Assembly (NCBI GenBank): GCA_027627225.1
Contig: CM051027.1
Coordinates: 88,210,451 to 88,274,450 of the forward strand
Direction of reading: 5' to 3'
DNA length: 64,000 bases
Origin: Congeria kusceri
Lineage: Eukaryota; Mollusca; Bivalvia; Myida; Dreissenidae
This document shows positions 50,101 through 58,328 of the stretch, in pieces; positions within the stretch are counted from its first letter, which is position 1; the number at the start of each line of letters is the position of its first letter. Under the pieces are notes generated by a model, which saw only the letters and a list, made by a program, of their open reading frames with translations, was not told the DNA's origin and did no database searches. The position numbers and the translations under genes were made by a program.

Positions 50101-53100
50101 TTGTTCCAAAAAGTTATAAACTATACAAGGCTTCACTTAAAAATATTGTATTTTAACAAATGTATGACCTTTTCACTATCCAAAATATGTACCAACTGAA
50201 ATACTTCGAATAGTCGAGCATGCTGTCCTCTGACAGCTCTTGTTCACTTGAACTTGAAATATACCTTTGTCATCAACAACAGCATTCATTGCCATAATCC
50301 ACATAACCCTGTTTTGTATTTTGACAGAGCTATGTCCCCTTTTCACATAGATTTTCTGTGTACTGTTTTTATTCAAAGTCTTATAATTTCTAAACTAGAT
50401 AACTTCAAAACTTGATAAGTTATTCACTTCAAACTTGGAATATACCTTTGTCATCAGCTACATTATCAGGTGCCATAATACACATAACCCTGTTTGTATT
50501 TTGACAGAGGTATGCCCACTTTTCATATAGAATTTGGGGTTAAAAATGTTGTTCCAAAGTGTTTTAATTTCTTAACTACATAAGGATTTAACTTGGAATA
50601 AATTGATGAAGTAATTACCAACACTCAGCTTTGTATTTCGACAAATGTATGCCCCTACCAGTTTCCAAAATATGTACCAACTGAAATACTTTGAAAAGTC
50701 GAGTGTGCTGTCCTCTGAGAGCTTTTGTTGTTGTTGAAAGTTAGTTTTCAGTATATAATGCAGTTAGTACTGTAAACAAGTTCTTCAATTGACAACTGCT
50801 TTCAAAATACTTTTTTCAGGGGAAGATTGTTGTGAATGTAAAGTAATTTCAGTTTTGACGCCTGCCAAATCAACGTAATTTTATATTTGTGGACAAATCT
50901 TTTAGTTGTGCAACAAATATACACATCACCCTTTTAAATGTACACAATCCAATAATTGTACACATATCCGAATGTGTACATATTCTATTAAATGTCAGTA
51001 TGCCATATTTAATGCACAAGTATGTGTTTACAAATCCTAATAAATGTTTACATAGCCTATTAATCTTCAAATGTCCTATTTATTTTCTGATATCATATTT
51101 CACATTTTTCATTAAACTTCAAAGTGCACATGTTCAATCAATCTTCACATATCCCATTAATCATCACATATCCTAATAATCTTCACATATCTAAAAAATC
51201 ATCACATACCCTATTAACCTTTGCATATCTAATTAATCATCGTATATCTGAATAAGCTCCACATGTCCAATTAATCTGTACTTATCGTATTAATCTTCAC
51301 ATATCATATTGATCTACATAAAAATAAATAGCACCGCATATTCAATTTATCTTCACATGCACTATTAATAATGACATATCATATTAATCTTCAAGTATCC
51401 TATTAATCCTCACCTGTCCTATTAATCTTCACATATTGTTACTATTGCATTTTCCTATTAATCTTGACATATTATATTAATAACTAAGAATTTAAATAAT
51501 CTTTACATATCCTTTTAATATTCATATATCCTATTAAGCTACACATGTCGCATATTTTAATTTCACGAAAATTAATGCAAGACGTGCACACTCATCCCAA
51601 GGAACGTTAACATAATGTATCATATTTAATATACAGATACATGATTTTATTAGTATTAACGGTCAGCATTTTCTTTTTATTCATGATTTTGTTAATATTG
51701 ATGTATTATATACTTTTACAGCAACTGCACGTGTTGTTTTTTCAGCCAGTTGCCCCAGTAACAGTAAACACAAGTTGTACAATTTCAGGAATGTAGGTGA
51801 CTATTTTGAGGACTACTACACCAAACCATACATACGTATCGGCCCATACGTCGTCGGCATGTTGCTGGGGTATGGACTGTATAAGACAGATGGCAAGAAA
51901 CGCATTATATGGGTGAGTATATGATAATTTATTTTCTAATTCATGTACATGGTATAATACAACATACAACACATTCTTTAATTAGATCTCTCTAACAAAA
52001 TACAACATATAACATGCTTTAGTAAGGTATTTTTCTTGCTCTGATATATTGCAAATTTGACTAATGTGCTATTGTTTGTAATCGTCATTTGCATCATTTG
52101 TCAGTCTTTTGTATGTTTTATGCCCTGGCATCTTGATGCAGGAGGCATATAGTGATTGCCTGTCGGTCCATCCGTCTGTTCTTCCGTCCATGATAAGGTT
52201 GAGTAGATTTTACAGTTTCGTCTAGCACCAACACCGCTTACTACAACATTTGGATACTTACACAGTTGTTGCTTATGACCATTCCCAATCCACCCATATC
52301 ACCCAACCTCAATTTGACCTTGATCTAATTTGGACTTATTATCATTCAAAGTGCCATTTCTTGGTTAACTAGATTTAACTGTTTCGTCTAGCACCAACAC
52401 TGCTTACTACAACACTTAAATATTTACACAGTTGTTACTTATGACCGTTCCCAATCCACCCATATATTCTTACCTTACTTTGACCTTTACCTTGACCTAA
52501 GTTGCACTGAGAATAATTAAAATTGGGCTGTTTCTTGGTTAACTAGATTTTACCATTTCGTCTAGCACCACCACCTCTTGCTTCAACACTTGGATACTTA
52601 CACAGCTGTTGCTTATGACCATCCCCAATCCACCCATATCACCCAACTTTACTTTGACCTTGACCTTGAACTAATTAGGACTTTAAATAATTCAAAAGTG
52701 CCATTTCTTCATAACTGGATTTTACCGTTTCGTCTAGCACGAACACCTCTTACTAAAACACTTGGATATTTACTCAATTTTTACTTATGACCGTTCCCAA
52801 TCCACCCATATCACCCAACCACAATTTGACTTTGACCTTGACCTAATTTGGACTAAGAAATAGGGTACCCAGCACCAACTGGGGGCATGTGTGTTTATCA
52901 AACACAGAATCTTGTTTTTGCATCATTTGCAGGTCCTATTTATTGTTTTCTTGTATTATTATAACCCCACTTTTTGAAAACATGAGGCTATATAGGAATC
53001 AAATATGTTGGTCTGTACGTCGTAGTCGGTGGGTCCCATTTTTCGTTTCCATTCCGTAAGTTTGTAATGCCTGGAAGGATTTTAATATAACTTCAGATTA

Positions 53101-56100
53101 TTATTCCCCATGACTAGATGATGTGTCACGTACATGACCCATGCATGTCAGTCAAAGGTCAAGGTCACAATTCAAGGTCAAAGTTTTAATATTTGCTTTT
53201 TGTTCCTCTCCATAACTTATAAATGCCTGGAAGGATTTCAATATTACATCAAATTGTTACTCCACAAGTCGCATACATGACCCATGCTTGTCCATCAAAG
53301 ATCTAGGTCACAATTCAAGGTCAAATGTCAAATAAAAGTATAATACTTGTATTTCGTTTCCGCTCCATTACTACGTAATGCATGGAAGGATTTTAATATA
53401 ACTTAAAATTATTATTCCCCACGACCAGACGATGTGTCATACACATGACCCATGCTTGTCCATCAAAGGTCAAGGTCACAATTCTAGGTAAAAAGTCAAA
53501 TACTTGTATTTCATTTCCGCTCCATAACTTCATAATACCTAGTTGGATTTTAATATAACTTCAAATAATTATTCCTTATGACCTATGATGTGTCATGTGA
53601 CCCAAGTTTGTAGGTCAAAGGTCAAGGTCACAATTTAAGGTCAAAGTTTTAGTATTTGCAGTTTGTTCCTCTCCGTAACTTTTAAATGCTTGGAAGTATT
53701 TTAATATTACTTCAAATTGTTACTCAACATGACTATACAATGTGTCACGCACATGTCTCATGCTTATCAGTCAAAGGACAAGGTCACAGTTCAAGGTCAA
53801 ATATGTGTGAATCATGTTTGCTTGTACTCTTCATTTTGCATTTCAAACTCATTTTTCCTTTTATGCAGGTCATTTTGTCAGTTAATACATTGTTCCATGT
53901 CAAAGCTTTACATCTGTGGCAAAGAGGTTTGTGTTGGGAGGGGGGGGGGTTATTAATCACATTTAGTGATAGCTCTAGTTTGCAGGTCAGGGGTATAAGT
54001 GCCTGTCCTTATCTCACTTACAGGTGTATTAACCTGTCTTTTACGTCATTTGCAGGTCTGGTGTATCAGTGCCTGTCTTTGACGTCATTTGCAGGTCTGG
54101 TGTATCAGTGCCTGTTTTTTTACATCATTTGCAGGTTGGTTGTATCAGTGCCTTTCTTGTACGTCATTTGCAGGTCGAGTGTATCAGTGCCTGTCCGTTA
54201 TGTCATTTGCAGGTCTGGTGTATCAGTGCCTGTCGGTTAACGTCATTAGCAGGTCGTGCGTATCATTGCCTGTCTATTACATCATTTGCAGGTCTGGTGT
54301 ATCATTGCCTGTCTATTACATCATTTGCAGGCCTGGTGTATCAGTGCCTGTCTGTTACTTCATTGCAGGTCTGGTGTATCATTGTCTGTCTGTTACATCA
54401 TTAAGAAGTCTGGTGTATCAGTGCCTGTGTTTTACTGTCATATACGACGTCATTTGCAGGTCTGGTGTTGCAGTGCCTGTCTGTTACATCATTTGCAGGT
54501 TTGGTGTATCAGTGCCTGTCCATTACGTCATTTGCAGGTCGGGTGTATGATAGCATGTCTGTTACTTTATTTGCAGGTCTGGTGTACCAGCGCCTGTCCG
54601 TTACATCATTTGCAGATCGGGTGTATCATTGCATGTCTGCTACATCATTTGCAGGCCTGGTGTATCAATGCCTGTCCGTTACGTCATTTGCAGCGCCTGT
54701 CTGTTTCTTTATTTGCAGGTATGGTGTATCAGTGCCTGTCTGTGAAGTCATTTGCAGGTCTCATCCATCATTTGACTGTCTGTTACATCATTTGCAGGTC
54801 GTATATATTATTTTCGTGTCTGCTAGTTCATGTGCAGTCAGGTGTATTAGTGCCTTTCTGTTGCATCATTGGCAGATCTAGTTTATCATTTGTTGTGTTA
54901 TCTGTGAGTCTGGTCTTTCTGTTGCAGCCAGGAGTCATGCTTGGATGGTTGCTTGCAGCGACATGCTGTCTGTCTGTACTCTATGGTAACTATGCCACTG
55001 TCAGCAGCAGCCACATTCCCTCCAAGCATGAGGTGGCGCTTTACAACTCTGTCCACTCCACCGTCTGGGCACTAGGGATCGCCTGGGTCATATACGCCTG
55101 CTGTACAGGCAATGGAGGTTTGTTTATATTATTCTTTTTTCAGAAATGGTACATTTTATGGACAACTTCCGTGATCAGTATTGTATCAGGTGTGTGAGAC
55201 ATTTACGTACACAGAAATATTAGCACACTTGCTATTAATACGTGTTAAAGTTAAATAAAGATACTCTTAGAAAATTGCTTACAATTACTCAGTGTAATAC
55301 TGATTTTATTTTGTCATGTCTTCTTTAATCATTGCTAATGAACTGTGGCGGTATAGCGTAAATGTACATCAGCATATGAATAGCCTCCTCAGTAACGGAA
55401 CTATTGCTTTGGCAGGTTTTGTAAACAAGCTGCTCTCCTGGTCTCCTTTTGTTCCACTCAGTCGACTCACCTACCTGGTGTACCTCATACATCCCGTCAT
55501 CATGTTAGTCTATCTGGATTCACAGCGCCAGCCTATTTACCTAACAGAGTATGAAGTGGTGAGTAACTTTCCATATTATGCTAGTGTATGTTGATTCATT
55601 CTGCCAGCCTATCTACCTTACAGACTATGAAGTGGTAAGTAACACTCCTTATTATGCTAGTCTGCATTGATTCACAGCGCCAGCCTATCTACCTAACTGA
55701 CTATAAAGTGGTAACCCGTAAGTAACTCTCCTTATTATGCTAGTCTATGTTGATTCATTCTGCCAGCCTTTCTACCTAACTGACTATGAAATGGTAAACC
55801 GTAAGTAACTCTCCTTATTATGCTAGTCTATGTTGATTCATTCAGCCAACCTATCTACCTTACAGACTATGAAGTGGTAAGTAACTCTCCTTATTATGCT
55901 AGTCTATGTTGATTCATTCTGCCAGCCTATCTACCTAACTGACTGAAGTGGTAACCTGTACGTAACTCTTATTATGCTAGTCTATTTTGATTCATTCTGC
56001 CAGCCTATGAAGTGGTACGTAATGCTCCTTATTATGCTAGTCTATGTTGATTCATTCTGCCAGCCTATCTACCTTACAGCCTATGCAGTGGTACGTAACG

Positions 56101-57828
56101 CTCCTTATTATGCTAGTCTATGTTGATTCATTCTGCCAGCCTATCTACCTGACTGACTATGAAGTGGTAAGTAACGCTCCTTATTATGCTAGTCTATGTC
56201 AATTCATTCTGCCAGCCTATCTACCTTACAGACTATGAAGTGGTAACCCGTAAGTAACTCTTATTATGCTAGTCTATGTCAATTCATTCTGCCAGCCTAT
56301 CTACCTTACATACTATGAAGTGGTAAGTAACGCTCCTTATTATGCTAGTCTATGTGGATTCATTCTGCCAGCCTATCTACCTTACAGACTATGAAGTGGT
56401 AACCCGTAAGTAACTCTTATTATGCTAGTCTATGTTGATTCATTCTGCCAGCCTATCTACCTTACATACTATGAAGTGGTAACCCGTAAGTAACTCTTAT
56501 TATGCTAGTCTATGTTGATTCATTCTGCCAGCCTATCTACCTTACAGACAATGAAGTGGTAAGTAACGCTCCTTATTATGCTAGTCTATGTGGATTCATT
56601 CTGCCAGCCTATCTACCTTACAGACTATGAAGTGGTAACCCGTAAGTAACTCTTATTATGCTAGTCTATGTTGATTCATTCTGCCAGCCTATCTACCTTA
56701 CATACTATGAAGTGGTAACCCGTAAGTAACTCTTATTATGCTAGTCTATGTTGATTCTTTCTGCCAGCCTATCTACCTTACAGACTATGAAGTGGTACGT
56801 AACACTCCTTATTATGCTAGTCTATGTTGATTCATTCTGCCAGCCTATCTACCTTACAGCCTATGAAGTGGTACGTAACGCTCCTTATTATGCTAGTCTA
56901 TGTTGATTCTTTCTGCCAGCCTATCTACCTTACATACTATGAAGTGGTAACCCGTAAGTAACTCTTATTATGCTAGTCTATGTTGATTCATTCTGCCAGC
57001 CTATCTACCTTACAGACTATGAAGTGGTAAGTAACGCTCCTTATTATGCTAGTCTATGTGGATTCATTCTGCCAGCCTATCTACCTTACAGACTATGAAG
57101 TGGTAACCCGTAAGTAACTCTTATTATGCTAGTCTATGTTGATTCATTCTGCCAGCCTATCTACCTTACAGACTATGAAGTGGTAAGTAACGCTCCTTAT
57201 TATGCTAGTCTATGTGGATTCATTCTGCCAGCCTATCTACGTTACAGACTATGAAGTGGTAACCCGTAAGTAACTCTTATTATGCTAGTCTATGTTGATT
57301 CATTCTGCCAGCCTATCTACCTGACTGACTATGAAGTGGTAAGTAACTCCTGTTATTAGTGATAGTCTGCTCAGTTGAATCCTACATAAGAAGCATATGC
57401 TTGTATTACTCACAGTTACATGTTAACATGTTAGTTAATTTACATTTATCTTCAAAGTTGGCGGTTAATAACAGGGGATAGTGATTGTAGAGTAGATCTA
57501 TATAGATTATTTTTCTTGTGTTTAAGAAAAAAAAAAAAGTTTGTATTATGAATGTTTTTGCAACAGAATAATTATCATGTTTGACCGAGTTCTTTTTTTT
57601 TTTTGGTGAGATTTATGAAGTTAAAGTAATCTAAAATAGTGCTGTTGCCTTAGGCATCTTTCAGGAACATCCATGTTTTAAATAAATGCTGCATTCTGTG
57701 TGCAGGTGTATTTTTACCTGGGTCACCTGCTGATGGCCTATGCATGTGCGTTTGTCCTCGTGCTTGCAACAGAGGCACCATTCATAGGGCTGGAGAAGGC
57801 TCTGCTGGGACGAGGGCGCCGACACTGA
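31833..57828 (+). CDS. Nose resistant to fluoxetine (NRF-6)-like acyltransferase, 15 exons, 731 aa
   Basis: Predicted multipass membrane acyltransferase-3 protein; C. elegans NRF-6 relatives affect drug and lipid transport in intestine and yolk. Exons joined in phase: 31833-32133, 33604-33800, 36023-36113, 41305-41401, 41993-42195, 43964-44131, 45515-45611, 46202-46300, 46777-46939, 47185-47264, 48564-48683, 51789-51912, 54928-55117, 55416-55558, 57706-57828. Residues 1-19 are a signal peptide (MLLKCVLLLLLVVPAASGG). About 80-215 form the cysteine-rich NRF domain. A membrane segment lies near 229-248, and the acyltransferase-3 domain follows, with the conserved block NGIRFFSMCWVILGHSY (His about 343) and FYFHRFWRLTPAYGL. 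The C-terminus is short and basic (GRGRRRH). The length is typical. Three introns carry minisatellites that start at splice junctions. The substrate cannot be told from sequence. Confidence 0.93.
32326..32368. repeat. Perfect 19-bp hairpin
   Basis: Arms CCATACTGCTAGTTTAAAA (32326-32344) and its exact complement (32350-32368) flank a 5-nt loop. It could be a tiny MITE remnant. It lies in NRF-like intron 1. Confidence 0.85.
32465..33277. mobile_element. hAT-type MITE with 8-bp target duplication
   Basis: It starts TAGGGATGTCAACGAATA and ends with the near-complement TATTCGTTGCCATCCCTA order, flanked on both sides by ATTTTTAT (32457-32464 and 33278-33285). An 8-bp duplication is the hAT hallmark. 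It has no coding capacity. Confidence 0.88.
33604..33800 (+). CDS. NRF-like exon 2
   Basis: Acceptor TTTTCTTTAG, donor GAT|GTAGGG. With exon 1 it encodes MLDATGKLPNGVFNGN, then GDYEECVNV and GQYCTTGIP, a core block of the extracellular NRF domain. Confidence 0.92.
33880..34205. repeat. Composite palindromic MITEs (GTCCCGGATTAGCCTG type)
   Basis: Two modules. GGTTTTCCCACGATGCGCC (near 33906) pairs with its inverted copy ending near 34023. Then the GATTAGCCTGTGCAGTCCGC palindrome follows (34055-34105), with a further copy near 34180-34200. I recall this motif as very common in dreissenid mussel sequence; that attribution is from memory. Confidence 0.7.
34420..35652 (+). mobile_element. Tc1-like DNA transposon, inactive transposase, in NRF-like intron 2
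   Basis: Ends: TCATGCCAAAAGTGAGTG near 34425 and its inverse near 35630-35648, about 1.23 kb apart. Plus-strand frames give a helix-turn-helix (MSDEEKGLIVSMIEDGYR, 34661 on), FSDEMIIHS (first Asp, near 34962), EDNAPCH (second Asp) and SPDLSTIDNL. The spacing from second to third acidic residue is 34, as in DD34E, but the third residue is Asp instead of Glu. Stops at 34877 and 35359 inactivate it. Confidence 0.88.
35862..35887 (+). other. G-rich tract
   Basis: Runs GGGG, GGGG and GGGGG separated by TGGT-type spacers; a two-layer quadruplex is possible. Nothing ties it to function. Confidence 0.4.
36023..36113 (+). CDS. NRF-like exon 3
   Basis: Acceptor CTGTTTCAG, donor TACA|GTAAGT. It encodes ANTLAINDLKLGLCVPSTCC and on to ITVLVNY, the conserved cysteine pair of the NRF domain. 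Confidence 0.93.
36640..38720 (+). repeat. Family-F diverged tandem-repeat element in NRF-like intron 3
   Basis: Roughly ten diverged copies of a 150-190-bp unit with GGTAGGTTGGTTATGAC, AGAGGATCCCTATTGATT and GGGTCAAAGGTCAAGGTC. A start-like block (AAAGAAGTGGGTGAATATTG) occurs twice (36638, 37638), so two elements may be joined. No coding frame. Confidence 0.7.
39308..41130. mobile_element. Composite TIR element, CACTGCAG family, NRF-like intron 3
   Basis: Left end CACTGCAGCTCCATTATA, right end complementary to CACTGCAGATCCAGTATA. It holds two copies of the core seen once in 4332-5326 (about 39600-40000 and 40430-40960), so it looks like a fused or nested pair. It ends 175 bp before exon 4. 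Confidence 0.7.
41305..41401 (+). CDS. NRF-like exon 4
   Basis: Acceptor TTTTGCAG, donor CCAT|GTGAGT. It encodes LAMIPGNFSLKADITVCQKE, then AKAIAA, ending two bases into an Ile codon. Confidence 0.9.
41993..42195 (+). CDS. NRF-like exon 5 (followed by the 41-bp array)
   Basis: Acceptor CCTTTTTAG. It begins with the first membrane segment, VFFSLLAVVILLGTLYDML, then a hydrophilic stretch ending THVQNSEP. Donor ACCTG|GTATGA, phase 1. A second in-frame, same-phase donor CTTG|GTAAAT lies 39 bp downstream at 42234, the first unit of the array. Confidence 0.88.
42217..43530. repeat. Array 3: 41-bp minisatellite with 451-bp higher-order repeat
   Basis: About 32 copies of GTTACTGCTCTCAACTTGG- then TAAATGTTGTTCTAATCTAG-type units start 21 bp after the donor of NRF exon 5. 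Every unit has AACTTG|GTAAATG, resembling the true donor AACCTG|GTATGATG, and a TTCTAATCTAG acceptor-like end. The AACATGGTG variant falls at 42352, 42557, 42803, 43008 and 43254, that is, alternating 205 and 246 bp: an 11-unit, 451-bp higher-order period. Confidence 0.92.
43964..44131 (+). CDS. NRF-like exon 6 (acyltransferase-3 start)
   Basis: Acceptor TATCTTGCAG, donor GTCAA|GTTAGT. It encodes VLGIRVLVAFSVYTNGSKLL, then GNLGCLNGIRFFSMCW and ILGHSYAFSV. It contains the conserved histidine typical of acyltransferase-3 proteins. Confidence 0.92.
44431..45454. mobile_element. TIR element with AGGCATACAT ends, NRF-like intron 6
   Basis: Short inverted ends AGGCATACATACTATA and the complement of AGGCATACATGCCATA. 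Subterminal GGGAC/CCCGG motifs occur at both sides. The core around 44640-44900 is the reverse of the 26700-26960 core. It ends 60 bp before exon 7. Confidence 0.6.
45515..45611 (+). CDS. NRF-like exon 7
   Basis: Acceptor AACTTGCAG, donor CTCAG|GTAAGC. In the phase set by exon 6 it reads NVLPFIARQQKTWSFMCVLN, then SVVSVDTFFLLS, a family-typical membrane segment. It is short and easily missed because a different frame is longer here. Confidence 0.88.
45668..45880 (+). repeat. tRNA-derived SINE, NRF-like intron 7
   Basis: A-box-like GTGGTGTAGTGGATATGG, B-box GGTTTCAATCC 34 bp later, then a conserved-looking body and a weakly A-rich end. Size and box order fit a SINE. Confidence 0.7.
46202..46300 (+). 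CDS. NRF-like exon 8
   Basis: Acceptor ATGTTTCAG, donor GGAG|GTAAGA. It encodes GLLVSYLGLKELNRVGG, then GMFYFHRFW, with the conserved Arg and His between membrane segments. Confidence 0.93.
46375..46640 (+). repeat. Family-A monomers, NRF-like intron 8
   Basis: Two diverged copies of the ATAACTCTGTTTTGTATTTT unit. No end hairpin is seen, so this is a fragment. Confidence 0.65.
46777..46939 (+). CDS. NRF-like exon 9
   Basis: Acceptor CCAATGCAG, donor ACT|GTAAGT. It encodes LTPAYGLFIFLYVSLTRYY, then CHSWWMNLLYINNLF, ending phase 0. Confidence 0.94.
47185..47264 (+). CDS. NRF-like exon 10
   Basis: Acceptor CTTCCCCCAG, donor ACTT|GTAAGA. It encodes CMVWSWYLANDMQFYVISPL and MLIPLY, the signature WYLANDMQFY of the family. 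Confidence 0.95.
47366..47989 (+). mobile_element. Family-B tandem-repeat element, copy 1 (intron 10)
   Basis: Begins ATGCCCCCGTCATCGTGATG, has three copies of a block with CACAGTTGTTGCTTATGACC and TTTGACCTTGACC, and ends with hairpin GTGTTTATCAAACAC then ATAATCTTGTTT. Also present at 52120-52917 and 60228-60665. Confidence 0.75.
48564..48683 (+). CDS. NRF-like exon 11
   Basis: Acceptor TATTACAG, donor TCAT|GTAAGA. It encodes the membrane segment LYGLLSCLTFLAVCLVSAG and a loop. Confidence 0.91.
48737..50735 (+). mobile_element. Nested family-A elements, copies 2 and 3 (intron 11)
   Basis: Copy 2 (49024-50244) begins AGCTCGACTATTCGAAG and ends hairpin GCTGTC-CTCT-GACAGC plus TCTTGTT. It interrupts copy 3, whose left part (48737-49023) stops at AACTTCATAGTTTTTT and whose right part (50245-50735) resumes at CACTTGAACTTG, with its own hairpin end near 50709-50733. 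Unit period about 150 bp. Confidence 0.75.
50890..51560. repeat. Degenerate 18-20-bp repeat (intron 11)
   Basis: Many imperfect units of the type TATTAATCTTCACATATCC. It is old and diverged, and ends about 230 bp before exon 12, so it is not linked to the junction as the five arrays are. Confidence 0.65.
51789..51912 (+). CDS. NRF-like exon 12
   Basis: Acceptor AATTTCAG, donor TGG|GTGAGT. It encodes DYFEDYYTKPYIRIGPYVVG and MLLGYGLYKTDGKK, the YxKPYxRIxPYxxGM motif typical of NRF proteins. Confidence 0.95.
52120..52917 (+). mobile_element. Family-B tandem-repeat element, copy 2 (intron 12)
   Basis: Same ends as copy 1: ATGCCCTGGCATCTTGATG start and hairpin GTGTTTATCAAACAC then AGAATCTTGTTT. 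Four internal blocks. Confidence 0.75.
52975..53815 (+). repeat. Family-E tandem repeat with AGGTCA motifs (intron 12)
   Basis: About five units of 150-170 bp with ATGCCTGGAAGGATTTTAAT and AAAGGTCAAGGTCACAATTC. Ends not clear. Confidence 0.7.
54040..54900. repeat. Array 4: 39-bp minisatellite leading into the exon 13 acceptor
   Basis: About 21 units of GTCTGGTGTATCAGTGCCTG plus TCTGTTACATCATTTGCAG. Each ends TTGCAG and so resembles a 3' splice site. The true acceptor at 54927 is a shortened unit (GTCTGGTCTTTCTGTTGCAG). Thirty-nine is 13 codons. The frame of exon 13 stays open from at least 54256, and about nine units between 54280 and 54690 place CAG at phase 0. Confidence 0.9.
54928..55117 (+). 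CDS. NRF-like exon 13 (acceptor follows the 39-bp array)
   Basis: Acceptor TTCTGTTGCAG, donor GGAG|GTTTGT. It encodes PGVMLGWLLAATCCLSVLYG, then YNSVHSTVWALGIAWVIYAC. The reading frame stays open upstream through the array to at least 54256, so longer forms made by using array acceptors are possible. Confidence 0.9.
55416..55558 (+). CDS. NRF-like exon 14 (followed by the 76-84-bp array)
   Basis: Acceptor TTTGGCAG, donor AGTG|GTGAGT. It encodes FVNKLLSWSPFVPLSRLTYL and VYLIHPVIMLVYLDSQR, the late family motif LSRLTYxxYLxHP. Its last part and donor are repeated over 23 times into the intron. Read-through past the first donor meets TGA after 14 codons. Confidence 0.93.
55559..57345. repeat. 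Array 5: 76-84-bp repeat of exon 14 end plus donor
   Basis: Twenty-three further copies of the end of exon 14 (GCCAGCCTATCTACCTTACA, then GACTATGAAGTG) with donor GTAAGTAAC and a short intron piece (TTATTATGCTAGTCTATG). Two unit types alternate irregularly: about 76 bp with AGTG|GTAAGTAACGCTCC, and 80-84 bp with GTGGTAACCCGTAAGTAACTC. Each also has an acceptor-like CTATCTACCTTACAG 11 nt before its donor. Confidence 0.93.
57706..57828 (+). CDS. NRF-like exon 15 (stop codon)
   Basis: Acceptor GTGTGCAG. It encodes VYFYLGHLLMAYACAFVLVL, then EAPFIGLEKALLGRGRRRH and TGA at 57826-57828. Confidence 0.93.
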   Translation: MYFYLGHLLMAYACAFVLVLATEAPFIGLEKALLGRGRRH

Positions 57829-58328
57829 TGTGGAGGCAATGGGAGGGTTGCCAGGATACAGTTGCCTATATACAGTTGCCATCATTCAGTTGCCAAGAGC
57901 AATTTTGTGCATGTTTTTGTACCATGCCATAGTTGGTTGCATTTTTTATCAGCTTGTTCACCGTACTTGTTTTGATTGCCATAGTAATTGTACTGTTCAT
58001 GGTTGTCTACCGATAAAATGTTCTTCCAGTTGAATCTCATTGATGTTTCAGTGCCATGTTCTGGTTTATTGTATTCCAGCCTTGTTAACCATACTTGTTT
58101 TGATTGCCATAGTAATTGTACTGTTTATGGTTATCTACTGGGATCATACCCCATAATTATGTTCTGCCAGTGGAATCTCGGTTAATGTTTCAGTGCCATA
58201 TTCTAGTTGATTGTATTCCAGGCTTGTTAACCATACTTGTGATTGCCATAGTAATTGTATTGTTTCAAGCTGCATATGTTCTGCTGGTGATTATTTTTCT
58301 TTATTATTATAGGATTTATCCAGATTGT
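57829..58328 (+). other. 3' flank of NRF-like gene with 128-138-bp tandem repeat
   Basis: Probable 3' UTR and flank. GCCATAGTAATTGTA recurs near 57978, 58106 and 58244. No AATAAA signal was found before the next repeat, so the poly(A) site is not assigned. Confidence 0.6.

Noticed and set aside
53686..54881. Plus-strand frames of 110-184 residues, rich in VYQCLSVTSFAGL
   Set aside because: They come from the 39-bp array. Only the frame that joins exon 13 is noted, as a possible extension; the others are repeat artefacts.
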